Source: JAOUEA01 sp963810945 (GTDB taxonomy: Bacteria; Actinomycetota; UBA4738; HRBIN12). Taken from it: a stretch of DNA of 64,000 nucleotides. The DNA lies in NCBI GenBank assembly GCA_963810945.1, contig CAWEPI010000014.1, positions 124,001-188,000 of the forward strand. The letters run 5' to 3'. Within the stretch, counting starts at the first letter, position 1. The number at the start of each line of letters is the position of its first letter. The notes under the pieces are model-generated. The model was not told where the DNA came from. It did not search any database and saw only the letters and a program-made list of their open reading frames with translations. Of the stretch, positions 44,310 through 53,350 are shown piece after piece. Made by a program: the position numbers and the translations under genes.

Positions 44310-45350
44310 ATGACCGTGCGCACGTTGAGTCCGCGGGAGCTGAACCGCGCGTTGCTCGCGCGCCAGATGCTCCTCGAGCGCGCAGCCCTGCCGGTGCCCC
44401 GCGCCCTCGAGCGGCTCGCCGGGCTGCAGACGCAGTACGCCCCGTCGGGCTACATCGGGCTCTTCGCGCGGCTCGCGGGGTTCAGCCGCGAGGACCTGAC
44501 CCGGGCGCTCGAACGCAGGAGCGTGGTCCAGGGCACGCTCCATCGCGTCACGATCCACATGGTCTCGGCACGCGACTACCCCTACGTCGCCGCCGGCATC
44601 CGGATGGCCCGGCGCGGATGGTGGCTGAAGGTCACGAGGCACCGGACGGACGCCGCGCAGATGCGAGCCGTGGCTCGGCGGGTCGCGCGCTTCCTCGCCG
44701 GTGGCCCACGCGAGCGGACGGAGATCGTCGAAGCGCTCGGGCTCGACAACGCGACGTTCGGAGGCGCGGGCCTGTGGGTCGATCTCCTGCGCGTGCCGCC
44801 CTCGGGCACGTGGGACCGGCGGCGCGCCGACCGCTACGCCCTCGCGTCGCGGTGGCTGGACACCCCGGATCCGGGCGAGGCGGCCGGGATCCGACATCTC
44901 GCGCGACGCTACCTCGCGGCGTTCGGACCCTCGACGCGCAAGGACCTCGCCACGTGGGCCGGCCTCCCCGTGGCCGCGCTCGAACCCGCGTTGGCGCGCA
45001 TGCGGCTACGCCGGTTCGTCGACGAGCGCGGAGCCGAGCTGCTCGACCTCCCCGGCGCGCCGCTCCCGCCGGCCGACACACCCGCGCCCGTACGGTTCAT
45101 GCCCACGTGGGACGCCACGCTCCTCGTGCACGCGCGGGGCACGCAGATCCTGCCCGAGGAGCATCGTCCGAAGATCTTCGATACGAAGACCCCCCACTCG
45201 GTGCCCACCTTCCTCGTGGACGGACGGGTGGCGGGGACCTGGCGCCACGAACGGGGCGAGGTGCGACCGGCCCCCTTCGCGCCGCTGCCGCGGGCGGTCC
45301 GCCAGGAGGTCGATGCCGAGGCGGACGCCCTCACGCGCTTCATGGCGTGA
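44310..45350 (+). CDS. Winged-helix DNA-binding protein (HTH_42), second copy
   Basis: 346 residues. LERLAGLQTQYAPSGYIGLF is the family opening, followed by RRSVVQGTLHRVTIHMVSAR, RRYLAAFGPSTRKDLATWAG and VRFMPTWDATLLVHARG. This matches the HTH_42/AlkZ-like family. The QTQ in LAGLQTQYA resembles the QxQ catalytic motif of AlkZ-type crosslink glycosylases, so this copy is a better repair candidate than the one at 22815. The three-base gap from the cyclase regulator indicates one operon. Confidence 0.85.
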   Translation: MTVRTLSPRELNRALLARQMLLERAALPVPRALERLAGLQTQYAPSGYIGLFARLAGFSREDLTRALERRSVVQGTLHRVTIHMVSARDYPYVAAGIRMARRGWWLKVTRHRTDAAQMRAVARRVARFLAGGPRERTEIVEALGLDNATFGGAGLWVDLLRVPPSGTWDRRRADRYALASRWLDTPDPGEAAGIRHLARRYLAAFGPSTRKDLATWAGLPVAALEPALARMRLRRFVDERGAELLDLPGAPLPPADTPAPVRFMPTWDATLLVHARGTQILPEEHRPKIFDTKTPHSVPTFLVDGRVAGTWRHERGEVRPAPFAPLPRAVRQEVDAEADALTRFMA

Positions 45351-45501
45351 GCATGGTCGAAGGGCGAACGGCCACGCTCGGCCGGCAACCAGGCGAACAG
45401 GATCCGTCAAGGTCACGAGATCCGGCGTTAGGGATCCGCCAAGCGGGCGAGGGCAGGCCCACGCCCGCTTATCCTTAGAGGCGCGGGATGCGGAGATCGG
45501 G

Positions 45502-46344
45502 GTGTCTCAGATGTCGGATCGCGGTACGGAGGGCAAGCTCGACCGGGCTACTGGAGGGGCGACCCCCGCTCGGGCGGTCCTTTCCCCGGGGCGCGGACGT
45601 CTCGTTGCGGGATACCTCCTCGCGACCCTCGGGACGGCCGTCCTCGTCCTCGCCTTCCATCCGTTCCGCAACGACCTCGAACCGATCACCGAGGGGTTCG
45701 CGTTCCTCACCCTCGTCGTCGTCACGGTGGCGGTGGGAGGCCTCGGTCCCGGTATCGTCGCATCGGTCCTCGGGTTCCTCGCATTCAACTTCTTCTTCAT
45801 CCCGCCCTACGACACGTTCCGCATCGCGGACCCCGAGCACGTCGTGGTGCTCTTCGTCTTCCTGGGACTCTCGATCTTGATCTCGGAGCTGTTCGCCAGC
45901 GCGCGGTCGCGAGCCGAGGCCGCCGAGCGGCGCGAGCGCGAGCTGCGCCTGCAGCAAGACCTCACGTACGCCCTCGTCGATCCCCGTCCCGCGGGGGAGA
46001 CGTACGACCCCGTGATGCGCCTGATCGTGATGAAGTTCGGGTTCGAGGAGGGCACGCTCCTCATCTCTCCCCGCGCGGATCTGGGCGGCCTCGAGGAAGC
46101 GTCGACGATCCGCCTGGATCCGATCGAGAGCGGGGAGATCATCGAGGAGCGGCTGACGCTGAACGTCGGGCGCCGGAACCTCGGTCTGATCGTGCTGCGC
46201 GGGCACCGGCTTCCATTGGGCCCGTCGGAGCGGCGTGTCCTCGAAGCGTTCTGCAACCAGATGGCGCTGGTCCTCGAACGCGACCGCTTGCTCCGCCTGG
46301 TGGTGGAGGGCAGAGAGCCGCGACCCGCGTCCTCGGCCCCGTAG
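45502..46344 (+). CDS. KdpD-type DUF4118 sensor protein without kinase domain
   Basis: About 280 residues from GTG 45502 (GGAG six bases ahead; ATG 45511 also possible). Three or four helices resemble the KdpD membrane domain, including FLAFNFFFIPPYDTFRIADP and HVVVLFVFLGLSILISELFA. A coiled stretch (ARSRAEAAERRERELRLQQD) and a GAF-like domain ending RRVLEAFCNQMALVLERDRL follow. No histidine-kinase core is present, so it may bind signals and act through a partner. Confidence 0.78.
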   Translation: MSQMSDRGTEGKLDRATGGATPARAVLSPGRGRLVAGYLLATLGTAVLVLAFHPFRNDLEPITEGFAFLTLVVVTVAVGGLGPGIVASVLGFLAFNFFFIPPYDTFRIADPEHVVVLFVFLGLSILISELFASARSRAEAAERRERELRLQQDLTYALVDPRPAGETYDPVMRLIVMKFGFEEGTLLISPRADLGGLEEASTIRLDPIESGEIIEERLTLNVGRRNLGLIVLRGHRLPLGPSERRVLEAFCNQMALVLERDRLLRLVVEGREPRPASSAP

Positions 46345-46957
46345 CCGTCCGGCGGCGTCGCTAGACTGGGCACCGTTCGCGGCACCCGCGGTCAGGAAGG
46401 TCTCGACGTCCGATCCCATCGCCCCCGCCGGCCGCCTCGCCGGGTACACGACCGGTGGATGTCTCCTCGCGACCGGCCTCGCCTTCCTCGTCGCCTCCAC
46501 GGATGACGCGCTCTGCACGCGGTCGTGTTCGATGTCGCCCGCCTTCTCGGCGCTGGTGTGGATGGCGGCGGTCGGCCTCACGGTCCTCGCCGTCGCGATC
46601 CTGCGATCCGTACGCGTCCGCCCCGTGGAGCCTGACGGAGAGACCGGATGGATGTGGGGACTGTGCGCGCTCTTCGTGTTGGGTGCCTGGCTCATCGTGG
46701 GCGGTTTCCCCACGAACACGTGTCCTTCGGGCGTGCGGCTCGACACGAACTTCGATCTCTGCATCGACGTGGCGGGCGGGCGGCGCTTCCCGCCTACCGA
46801 CCGCGCGGTGATGAAGGACCTCGCGACGTTGGGCGCGCTCGCGATCGGGCTCACGGTCATGCGGTGGCGGCGCGGGGCCGTCCTCGTAGCGCCCGTGGCC
46901 GCGGCCACGTGGCTGGCAGGGACCGGGTGGCTGCTCCTCGACACGTTCGGTCGCTAG
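46235..46957 (+). CDS. Four-helix membrane protein, start unresolved
   Basis: The convincing part begins about 46385 (SDPIAPAGRLAGYTTGG) and has four transmembrane segments: GCLLATGLAFLVAS, VWMAAVGLTVLAVAIL, WGLCALFVLGAWLIVGG and VLVAPVAAATWLAGTGWLLL. Cysteines lie in an outside loop (CTRSCSM) and in TNTCPSG/FDLCID, possible disulfides. AGGAAGG lies at about 46394, yet no ATG, GTG or TTG follows in frame until 46531. The only upstream in-frame start is GTG 46235, inside the previous gene. The given start is therefore an outer limit. Function is unknown. Confidence 0.6.
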   Translation: MSSKRSATRWRWSSNATACSAWWWRAESRDPRPRPRSRPAASLDWAPFAAPAVRKVSTSDPIAPAGRLAGYTTGGCLLATGLAFLVASTDDALCTRSCSMSPAFSALVWMAAVGLTVLAVAILRSVRVRPVEPDGETGWMWGLCALFVLGAWLIVGGFPTNTCPSGVRLDTNFDLCIDVAGGRRFPPTDRAVMKDLATLGALAIGLTVMRWRRGAVLVAPVAAATWLAGTGWLLLDTFGR

Positions 46958-47046
46958 CGCGACGCCGAAGGTCCCTGTCATGACGGGCCAGGGTGCGTTG
47001 CGGGACCGACCGCTCGTGGGGTTGCATGGCGTTGGGGGTGAGGCAG

Positions 47047-47523
47047 ATGACCACGTTGACGGACTACCTTGACCGTCAGGGCATCGAGTACGAGATCCTC
47101 AAGCATGATCGGGCGTTCACAGGCATCGCGGAAGCCCACGCGCTGGGGATCGAGGCCGACGAGGTGCTGAAGACCGTGATCGTCGACACCGGGTCGCGGC
47201 ATGTGGCCCTGGTGCTGCCGGGCGGAGAACGGCTCGACATCGCGCTCGTGCGCAGCGTCCTCGAAGATCCGCACGCGGCACTCGCCGACGAGGGCGAGAT
47301 CACGCATGACTTCGGCGGGTTCGAGCTGGGATCGCTGCCCCCCGTGGCGGCCTTGCTGGGGGTCGAGACCATCGTCGACCCGACCGTGCACGACCACGGT
47401 CCCGTGATCTTCGCGGCGGGTTCGCAGACCGAGTCCGTGAAGGTCGATGCGAAGCCGCTGTTCGATGCGCAGGCCGTCCGGTTCGCGCAGATCGCGGAGG
47501 TCTGGAACGAGGGTCGCGCCTAG
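47047..47523 (+). CDS. YbaK/EbsC-family aminoacyl-tRNA deacylase
   Basis: 158 residues. YEILKHDRAFTGIAEAHALG and DEVLKTVIVDTG are the YbaK/ProX fold, with the catalytic Lys in VLKTVI. FGGFELGSLPPVAALLG follows, and QTESVKVDAKPLFDA ends the domain. The family removes wrongly attached amino acids (Cys or Ala on tRNA-Pro, for example). The ATG 47047 is preferred over upstream starts. It converges on the AmrB gene with 23 bases between stops. Confidence 0.88.
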   Translation: MTTLTDYLDRQGIEYEILKHDRAFTGIAEAHALGIEADEVLKTVIVDTGSRHVALVLPGGERLDIALVRSVLEDPHAALADEGEITHDFGGFELGSLPPVAALLGVETIVDPTVHDHGPVIFAAGSQTESVKVDAKPLFDAQAVRFAQIAEVWNEGRA

Positions 47524-47546
47524 CTCGCGCCTCGCTCGATGGACGA

Positions 47547-48335
47547 TCAGGTGAGGACGAACGCGCCGTAGCCGACCACACGCTCCGGACCGCCGGCCGT
47601 GTCTCCGGAGGTCCGGAGGTCCAGCAGCTGTACCCGGAGCGACGCCGCGCGCGCGAACGCGAGCGCGCCACGGAGCGCGAAGAGGCCACACGCATCCGAT
47701 CGTCCCAGCGCCGACGGGTCGCGTGCCAGCACGGCGTCCGCCGTACGACGATCGAGCGTCCGGGCGATCTCGATGTCCTCGTAGTGACTGAGATCGGTGC
47801 TGACGACGATCAGATGCACGAGCGGCTCCAGCGCATGCAGGACCCGCGCGACCTCACCGGCATCCGTCTCGCCCACCGCCACGGGCAGGAACCGCAGCCG
47901 GTCCTCGACCAGGCGTTGCAGGAACGGCAGCTGGACCTCGACGGCATGCTCCCGCGCGTGCGCCTCGTCATCGACGATGCAGCCGGCATCCCTGGCGGTC
48001 TCATGCAGCTCGTGGTCGACCGGCACGTCGCCGAGCGGCGTCTGCCAGGCGGACGCGGAAGGGATGGCCATACCGACGACCGGCGCGAAGTGCGCCGGAC
48101 CGAGCACGACGACGCGGGAGATCTCATCCACCCACGGCCGAAGGGCCACGTAGGCGCTCGCGGCGATGGGCCCCGAGTAGACGTAGCCGGCATGGGGGAC
48201 GATGACGCCCCTCGGTCGCGCCCCCTCCCACGGCCGCGCATCTTGCAGCAGCAGGTCGACGGCCTCGACGAGGTGCGCGCGCACCCCCGGGTAGAAGGTG
48301 CCGACCGCTGCCGGAGCGCGCACGGTGGCAGCCAT
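47547..48335 (-). CDS. amrB: AmmeMemoRadiSam system protein B (MEMO1 family)
   Basis: 262 residues. VGTFYPGVRAHLVEAVDLLL, VIVPHAGYVYSGPIAASAY, VVVLGPAHFAPVVGMAIPSA and EHAVEVQLPFLQRLVEDRL are the MEMO family signature. The His residues in PHAGY, GPAH and REHAVE could bind a metal, as in the LigB-like fold. In bacteria MEMO, AMMECR1 and a radical SAM protein form the poorly understood AmmeMemoRadiSam system. The ATG shares one base with the stop of the radical SAM gene (TGATG), so both are co-translated. Confidence 0.9.
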   Translation of the reverse strand: MAATVRAPAAVGTFYPGVRAHLVEAVDLLLQDARPWEGARPRGVIVPHAGYVYSGPIAASAYVALRPWVDEISRVVVLGPAHFAPVVGMAIPSASAWQTPLGDVPVDHELHETARDAGCIVDDEAHAREHAVEVQLPFLQRLVEDRLRFLPVAVGETDAGEVARVLHALEPLVHLIVVSTDLSHYEDIEIARTLDRRTADAVLARDPSALGRSDACGLFALRGALAFARAASLRVQLLDLRTSGDTAGGPERVVGYGAFVLT

Positions 48336-49423
48336 CAGCCTGTACCAACCCGTGACGCCTGGCGGCGCCGGGGCCCTCGGGTGCCCTGCGTCGCTTCGAA
48401 GACCCCTGCACAGATCGCGTCGCAGGCCCCGCAGCGCCCGGTCGCGGTGAGGCCCCACGACGTGATCCGGTATCCGTCGCGCCCGATCAGCAGTGCACCG
48501 CACGCATGACAGCGGGTGGACTGCCCTTCGGGGTCGACGACGTTGCCCGTGTACGCGTAGCGGACCCCGTTGGCCATCGCGATCGATCGGGCCCGGGCGA
48601 GCGTGCGCGGCGAAGTCGGCGGGCGGTCGCGCATCTTCCAGTCCGGATGGAAGGCGGTGAAGTGCATCGGCACGTCCGGGCCGAGGCGCGACACCACCCA
48701 GCGCGTCATCCGGTCGAGCTCGGAGTCGCTGTCGTTCAGGTCGGGGATCAGCAACGTGGTGAGCTCGAACCAGACGTCGGTCTGGTCCGCGAGATGTTCG
48801 AGGGTCGCGAGGACCGGCGCGAGTCGACCCGCGCAGACGTCGTGGTAGAAGCGCTCGGTGAACGCCTTGAGGTCGACGTTGGCGGCGTCCATGTGAGCGA
48901 AGAAGGCGCGGGCCGGTTCCGCGTTCACGTAGCCGGCGGTCACCGCCACGGGCCGGATCCCGCGCGCGCGACACGCGTCCGCGACGTCGATCGCGTACTC
49001 CAGGAAGATCACCGGATCGTTGTAGGTGAAGGCCACAGACCGGCAGCCGAGCCGCTCGGCCATCTCGGCGATCGCCTCCGGCGAGGCCGCCTCGGCCAGG
49101 GTGTCCGCGTCGCGCGACTTGGAGATGTCCCAGTTCTGACAGAAGCGGCAAGCGAGGTTGCACCCGGCCGTTCCGAAGGAAAGCACGGAGGTGCCCGGCA
49201 GGAAGTGGTCGAGCGGCTTCTTCTCGATCGGATCGACGCAGAAGCCGGAGGAGCGGCCGTAGGTCGTGAGGACGACGCCGTCCCCCTCGCGCCTGCGCAC
49301 GAAGCAGAGTCCGCGCTGCCCCTCGTGCAGCGAGCATCCACGCGGACAGACGTCGCAACGGATCCGCCCGTCATCGAGGCGGTGCCACCACGTGGTCGCG
49401 TGCGCGCTCTCGACGACCTGCAT
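48335..49423 (-). CDS. amrS: AmmeMemoRadiSam system radical SAM enzyme
   Basis: 362 residues. GTAGCNLACRFCQNWDISK carries the CxxxCxxC iron-sulfur motif of radical SAM enzymes, FTYNDPVIFLEYAID the following SAM-binding region and LKAFTERFYHDVCAGRLAP a typical AmrS stretch. The N-terminus has CDVCPRGCSLHEGQRGLCF, four more Cys, and the C-terminus RCHACGAL and GRCGACDAIC, four further Cys that may hold a second cluster or zinc. It resembles the PflA-like class. The reaction is unknown. Downstream AmrB overlaps by one base; AMMECR1 (AmrA) is not in this window. Confidence 0.92.
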   Translation of the reverse strand: MQVVESAHATTWWHRLDDGRIRCDVCPRGCSLHEGQRGLCFVRRREGDGVVLTTYGRSSGFCVDPIEKKPLDHFLPGTSVLSFGTAGCNLACRFCQNWDISKSRDADTLAEAASPEAIAEMAERLGCRSVAFTYNDPVIFLEYAIDVADACRARGIRPVAVTAGYVNAEPARAFFAHMDAANVDLKAFTERFYHDVCAGRLAPVLATLEHLADQTDVWFELTTLLIPDLNDSDSELDRMTRWVVSRLGPDVPMHFTAFHPDWKMRDRPPTSPRTLARARSIAMANGVRYAYTGNVVDPEGQSTRCHACGALLIGRDGYRITSWGLTATGRCGACDAICAGVFEATQGTRGPRRRQASRVGTG

Positions 49424-49618
49424 GACACATCACCCCTACCTCCATGATGCGCTCGCGCCCCTGGCTCCGCACCCCGATCCAGCGCGACGACCCGCCCGAC
49501 CCTCCACGGAGGGGACGGACGGCCGGGGTCCGACGGCGGCCGGCGGGCGACCATCGAGGTAGAGGCCCGAGGGCGACGCCGAGGTCTGCGGCGGCACCGA
49601 ACGCGGGAGGAGGCAGCG

Positions 49619-50146
49619 ATGAAGGCGCTGGTGGTGTACGAGTCGATGTATGGCAACACGGCGCGGATCGCCGAGGCGATCGGGCAAGGACTGGACGAGG
49701 GAGGCATCGAGACGGTCATCGACCAGGTCGACGACGTCGACCCCACGACTGCGGCAGCGGTGGACCTACTCGTGGTGGGAGGGCCGACACATGCCCACGG
49801 CATGACCCGCGATGGCACCCGCGCGCAAGCCCTGAGGGATGGGAAGAACACCTACGAGGATCCGACCCGCGGTACGGGGCTGCGGGCGTGGACGGAGCAG
49901 CTCCCGCCCGGTGGAGGACGGCTCGCGGCGGCCTTCGACACGCGGATGCACGGCCCCAAGGCCCTCACGGGATCCGCCGCCAAGGGCATCGCCCAGCGGC
50001 TGCAGCAACACGGCTTCCAGCCCGCCGGGGAGCCGGGGAGCTTCCTGGTGACCAAACAGAGCACGCTGGAACAGGGCGAGGCCGAGCGCGCTCGCGCCTG
50101 GGGCCGTGAGCTCGCCCAGCGCTGCGCAGTACCGTCGAACGGTTAA
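49619..50146 (+). CDS. Flavodoxin-domain protein
   Basis: 175 residues. MKALVVYESMYGNTARIAEA is the FMN phosphate loop, followed by LLVVGGPTHAHGMTR and RLAAAFDTRMHGPKALTG. GGGAGGAGG precedes the ATG. It is distinct from the HemG-like flavodoxin at 36516 and belongs to the general FMN-binding flavodoxin group. No dedicated reductase or acceptor is encoded nearby. The 195-base gap before it, which divides it from the AmrS gene, shows no other gene. Confidence 0.88.
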   Translation: MKALVVYESMYGNTARIAEAIGQGLDEGGIETVIDQVDDVDPTTAAAVDLLVVGGPTHAHGMTRDGTRAQALRDGKNTYEDPTRGTGLRAWTEQLPPGGGRLAAAFDTRMHGPKALTGSAAKGIAQRLQQHGFQPAGEPGSFLVTKQSTLEQGEAERARAWGRELAQRCAVPSNG

Positions 50147-50173
50147 GGGGGTTGAGCGGGCCCGATCGAGGCC

Positions 50174-50563
50174 TCAGCCTGCCGTGGCGCTTGGTTCGCG
50201 CGGCGCCAGGAGGATCTCGACGGCCTCGGCGACGTCCTTCGGATCGAAGGGCTTCGTCATCACCATGTCGGCGCCTTCGGAGAGGCAGCGCTCGCGCTCG
50301 CGGGACATCACCACGGCGGTGAGGACGAGGATCGGCACCTCACGCGTGGCGTCGTCGTGGCGCAGCGTTTCGAGGACGTCGTAGCCGCTCACCGCGGGCA
50401 TCATCAGGTCGAGGACGATGAGGTCGGGGTGCGCCGAACGGGCCATGTCGATGCCTGATCTTCCTCCTTCGGCCATCACGACCTCGTGCCCGGCTCCCGC
50501 GACGGCGTACCGAAGGACGGTCCCGACCACGCTCTCATCGTCGATCACCAGTACGCGTGACAC
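50174..50563 (-). CDS. Single-domain response regulator (CheY-like)
   Basis: 129 residues from GTG 50563, with GAGGGGA ahead. RVLVIDDESVVG carries the acidic pair, DLIVLDLMMPAVSG the phosphorylated Asp (near 52) and ADMVMTKPFDPKD the conserved Lys (near 104). There is no output domain, so it acts by binding a partner. No histidine kinase is encoded in the window, but the membrane cyclase at 51764 lies two genes away on the same strand. Confidence 0.9.
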   Translation of the reverse strand: MSRVLVIDDESVVGTVLRYAVAGAGHEVVMAEGGRSGIDMARSAHPDLIVLDLMMPAVSGYDVLETLRHDDATREVPILVLTAVVMSRERERCLSEGADMVMTKPFDPKDVAEAVEILLAPREPSATAG

Positions 50564-50637
50564 GTTCGTCCCCTCAGACGGTTCGGAACTGGTATCGGCG
50601 TGCGCAGGCCCCAGCTGAACCGGATCCTCCGAAAGGC

Positions 50638-51759
50638 TCAGGTCGAGATGCGGATCACGGTGCGGATGACCTCGCCGGCGAGCATCGCGCGGAACGCCTC
50701 CGCGATATCGGATGCGGTGAGCCGGCCTTCTCGTGAGACCATCGCGTCGAGGTCGAGCGTTCCGTCCACCGCCCAATCCAGCCAGGTCACGAAGTCCGCG
50801 AGCAGGGCGTCACCCCCGTCGGTCACGAGCAGGGACGCCTTGTTCGCATACGCCGCCCCCGGCCCCTCGCTCCAATCGAGCGTCACGTGGCTGCCCGGCG
50901 GCGGCACGCCGATCGCCACGGCAACGCCCGCGCTACCGAGCATCGAGACGGCCTGGCTCACCACCGCGGGCACGCCGGTAGCCTCGATAGCGACGTCGAC
51001 GCCTGCGCCGTCGGTGAGCGTGCGCACCGCCGCCACCGGATCCATCGTGCTCGCGTCGATCGTGTCGGTCGCTCCCATCGCGCGCGCCCGCTCGAGTTTC
51101 GCGGGCTTGAGATCGATCGCGATCGATCGGGTGGCTCCGGCGATCCGGGCGCCCTGGAGCGCCGCCAGGCCGATCCCTCCGAGCCCCACGACGGCCACCG
51201 AGGCGCCGGGCCACACGCCGGCCGTGTTTACGGCGGCGCCCATCCCGGTCGACGCCCCACAGCCGAGGAGACACACGCGCGAGAGGTCGGCGACGACGGG
51301 GACGCGGATCGCCTGGGCCGCGTGCACCACCGTGGCCGTCGCGAGCGTGCCGAGAGAGAGCGTGCCTTCCAGCCTTTGGGCTGAGCTCCGTAGCGTGATA
51401 CGGGGTGGCTGCCGCCACGCATGCGCGCACTTGCGCGGCGCCCCGCGTCGACACGTCGCGCAGCTGCCGCAGGGCACACCCCATGCGAGGAGCACGCGGT
51501 CGCCCGCGGCGAGGGCATCGACCCCTTCCCCCACATCCGCCACGACGCCGGCCCCCTCGTGGCCCAGCAGCATCGGGAACGGCGCACCCCAGTTCCCGTG
51601 ATGCATCGCCCAGTGGTCGCTGTGACAGACGCCGCTCGCCGCCAGGCGGACCCGCACCTCGCCGGGCCCGGGAGGATCCACGAGGATCGGTTCGATCCGG
51701 ACCGGCCCACCGGGCGCATCGACCACCGCTCCCGACCCTTCCATCGCGCGACCGGGCAT
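50638..51759 (-). CDS. Zinc-dependent alcohol dehydrogenase (class III-like)
   Basis: 373 residues. GVCHSDHWAMHHGNW and LLGHEGAGVVADVG give the catalytic-zinc site. VPCGSCATCRRGAPRKC is the structural-zinc lobe, and VAVVGLGGIGLAALQGARI the NAD-binding turn, followed by AIDLKPAKLERARAMGA. CLLGCGASTGMGAAVN is typical of class III (formaldehyde/mycothiol-type) enzymes. The start is four bases after the cyclase stop, so it follows the cyclase in an operon. ATG 51744 is an alternative start. Confidence 0.9.
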   Translation of the reverse strand: MPGRAMEGSGAVVDAPGGPVRIEPILVDPPGPGEVRVRLAASGVCHSDHWAMHHGNWGAPFPMLLGHEGAGVVADVGEGVDALAAGDRVLLAWGVPCGSCATCRRGAPRKCAHAWRQPPRITLRSSAQRLEGTLSLGTLATATVVHAAQAIRVPVVADLSRVCLLGCGASTGMGAAVNTAGVWPGASVAVVGLGGIGLAALQGARIAGATRSIAIDLKPAKLERARAMGATDTIDASTMDPVAAVRTLTDGAGVDVAIEATGVPAVVSQAVSMLGSAGVAVAIGVPPPGSHVTLDWSEGPGAAYANKASLLVTDGGDALLADFVTWLDWAVDGTLDLDAMVSREGRLTASDIAEAFRAMLAGEVIRTVIRIST

Positions 51760-51763
51760 GCGT

Positions 51764-53350
51764 CTACGTGGTCCTCGGGACGATCGCGAAGATGCTGATC
51801 TCCCGGCTCACGCCTTTGAGTCCCGTGACGTCGACGGGCGTCGCCTCCACGGCGTCGCCCACCTCCCTCAGCGTGCGCTCCGTGACGAGGATCTGCCCCG
51901 CGGTGGCGCGGTCGGCGAGGCGCGACGCGAGGTTCACCTCGTTCCCGAGCACCGTGTAGTCGCTCCGTGCGGCCGGACCGATGTCGCCCACCGTGACCCA
52001 ACCGGTCGTGATGCCCATCCCGATCCTGAAGGGATCGCGGTACCTCCCCAACCATTCCTGCTCCAGCTCCGACATCCGCCGCTGCATGTCGAACGCCATC
52101 CGCACCGCTCGCAGGGCATGGTCGTGCTGCGGGAGCGGGTCGCCGAAGAACACCATCAGCGCATCCCCGACGTACTTGTCCAGCGTGCCGCCGTGCCGGA
52201 ACACGATCTCGGTCATCTGCGCGAGGTAGTCGTTCAGCTGGTCCACGAGTTCCTCGGGCTCCATGCGCTCCGACGCCGACGTGAACCCGCGGACGTCGGA
52301 GAAGAAGGTCGTGAGGAACTTGCGTCTGGGCGCGAGCGTCAGGTCGCGCTCCTCGCTCACGATCGACTCCGCGACGCTCGGAGAGAGGTAGCGCTTGAGG
52401 CGTGAGACGCGTTCGATCTCGTTCACCTTGGCATCCACCGTCTCCTGCAGTCCGGCGTTCAGCGACTCGAGGTTCTCGTAGAGGCTCGCGAGCTGCTCGG
52501 TGGTCCGGTTGAGGTTCTTCGTCAGGTTCCCGAACTCGTCGCGGTTCGGCACCTCGACCCGCGTGTGGAAGTCGCCGTCGGCGATGCGCTCCAGCGCTCC
52601 GTCCACACGGCGGACGGGCCGGATCAACGACCAGGAGAGGACGGCGCCCAGCGCCAGCGCACCCAGCAGGCTCACACCGGAGAAGGAGGCAACCGCGATC
52701 GTGAGGAACCGGCGGTGCCGTTCGAAGGACTGCGTCTCGGCCTCGACGAGTCGCTCCGAGTTCGCGATCAGCACGTTCAACGAGTCCTCGAGCGCATGCG
52801 AGATCGTGTGCTCCTCGGCGATGTGCAATTCCAACGCCTCGCGCAGGTGCTTCTCGTCATAGAGCCTCGTGACCTCGTCGCTCGAGGCCGTGAACAGATC
52901 GTTCGTCTGCGCCAGCTGGTCGAAGAGCTCGGGCTGCCGCGGGATGGCGTACGTGCGGATGCTCGCCAGATCGGCCGCGAACGTATCCTTCGCCGCGTAG
53001 ATCTTGTCCACGTACGTGGGATCGTGCGTGAGCAGCGCCATCGCTCGATAGTGGCTCTGCGCCGTGACCGAGTAGATCATCTCCCGCGCCTGGTCCGTCT
53101 GGTGGCTCAGCGCGGTGAGCCTGTCCACCTGATCGTTGATCCGGTCCACCACGACGATGCTGAGCGCGCCCATGGACAGGAGCAGGAGCGCGATCAGCAG
53201 GAACCCCGCGAGGAGCTTCACGTGCACGGTGGCGCGGATGCGTGCGACCCAATCGACCAACGGCCGGGCGAAACTCGGGAGCGGCCCCAGCTCGTTCTCG
53301 CTCGTGAACGGGACACGTGGATCGGCGGACGATGCGGCGTCGACGGACAT
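51764..53350 (-). CDS. Membrane adenylate/guanylate cyclase with HAMP domain
   Basis: 528 residues. TM1 at about 44-66 (LLAGFLLIALLLLSMGALSI), an extracytoplasmic helical domain of about 125 residues (QTDQAREMIYSVTAQSHYRA...) of chemoreceptor type, TM2 at about 195-220, a HAMP linker (RRVDGALERIADGDFHTR), and a class III cyclase with FFSDVRGFT (metal Asp), LDKYVGDALMVFFG (Lys, Asp) and VLGNEVNLASRL (Asn, Arg). All key residues are present, so it should make a cyclic nucleotide in response to an outside signal. The zinc dehydrogenase follows after four bases. Confidence 0.92.
   Translation of the reverse strand: MSVDAASSADPRVPFTSENELGPLPSFARPLVDWVARIRATVHVKLLAGFLLIALLLLSMGALSIVVVDRINDQVDRLTALSHQTDQAREMIYSVTAQSHYRAMALLTHDPTYVDKIYAAKDTFAADLASIRTYAIPRQPELFDQLAQTNDLFTASSDEVTRLYDEKHLREALELHIAEEHTISHALEDSLNVLIANSERLVEAETQSFERHRRFLTIAVASFSGVSLLGALALGAVLSWSLIRPVRRVDGALERIADGDFHTRVEVPNRDEFGNLTKNLNRTTEQLASLYENLESLNAGLQETVDAKVNEIERVSRLKRYLSPSVAESIVSEERDLTLAPRRKFLTTFFSDVRGFTSASERMEPEELVDQLNDYLAQMTEIVFRHGGTLDKYVGDALMVFFGDPLPQHDHALRAVRMAFDMQRRMSELEQEWLGRYRDPFRIGMGITTGWVTVGDIGPAARSDYTVLGNEVNLASRLADRATAGQILVTERTLREVGDAVEATPVDVTGLKGVSREISIFAIVPRTT

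Noticed and set aside
49424..49564. Short plus-strand frame opening MTHHPYLHDAL
   Set aside because: It turns quickly into Pro/Arg/Gly-rich sequence and lacks a ribosome-binding site.
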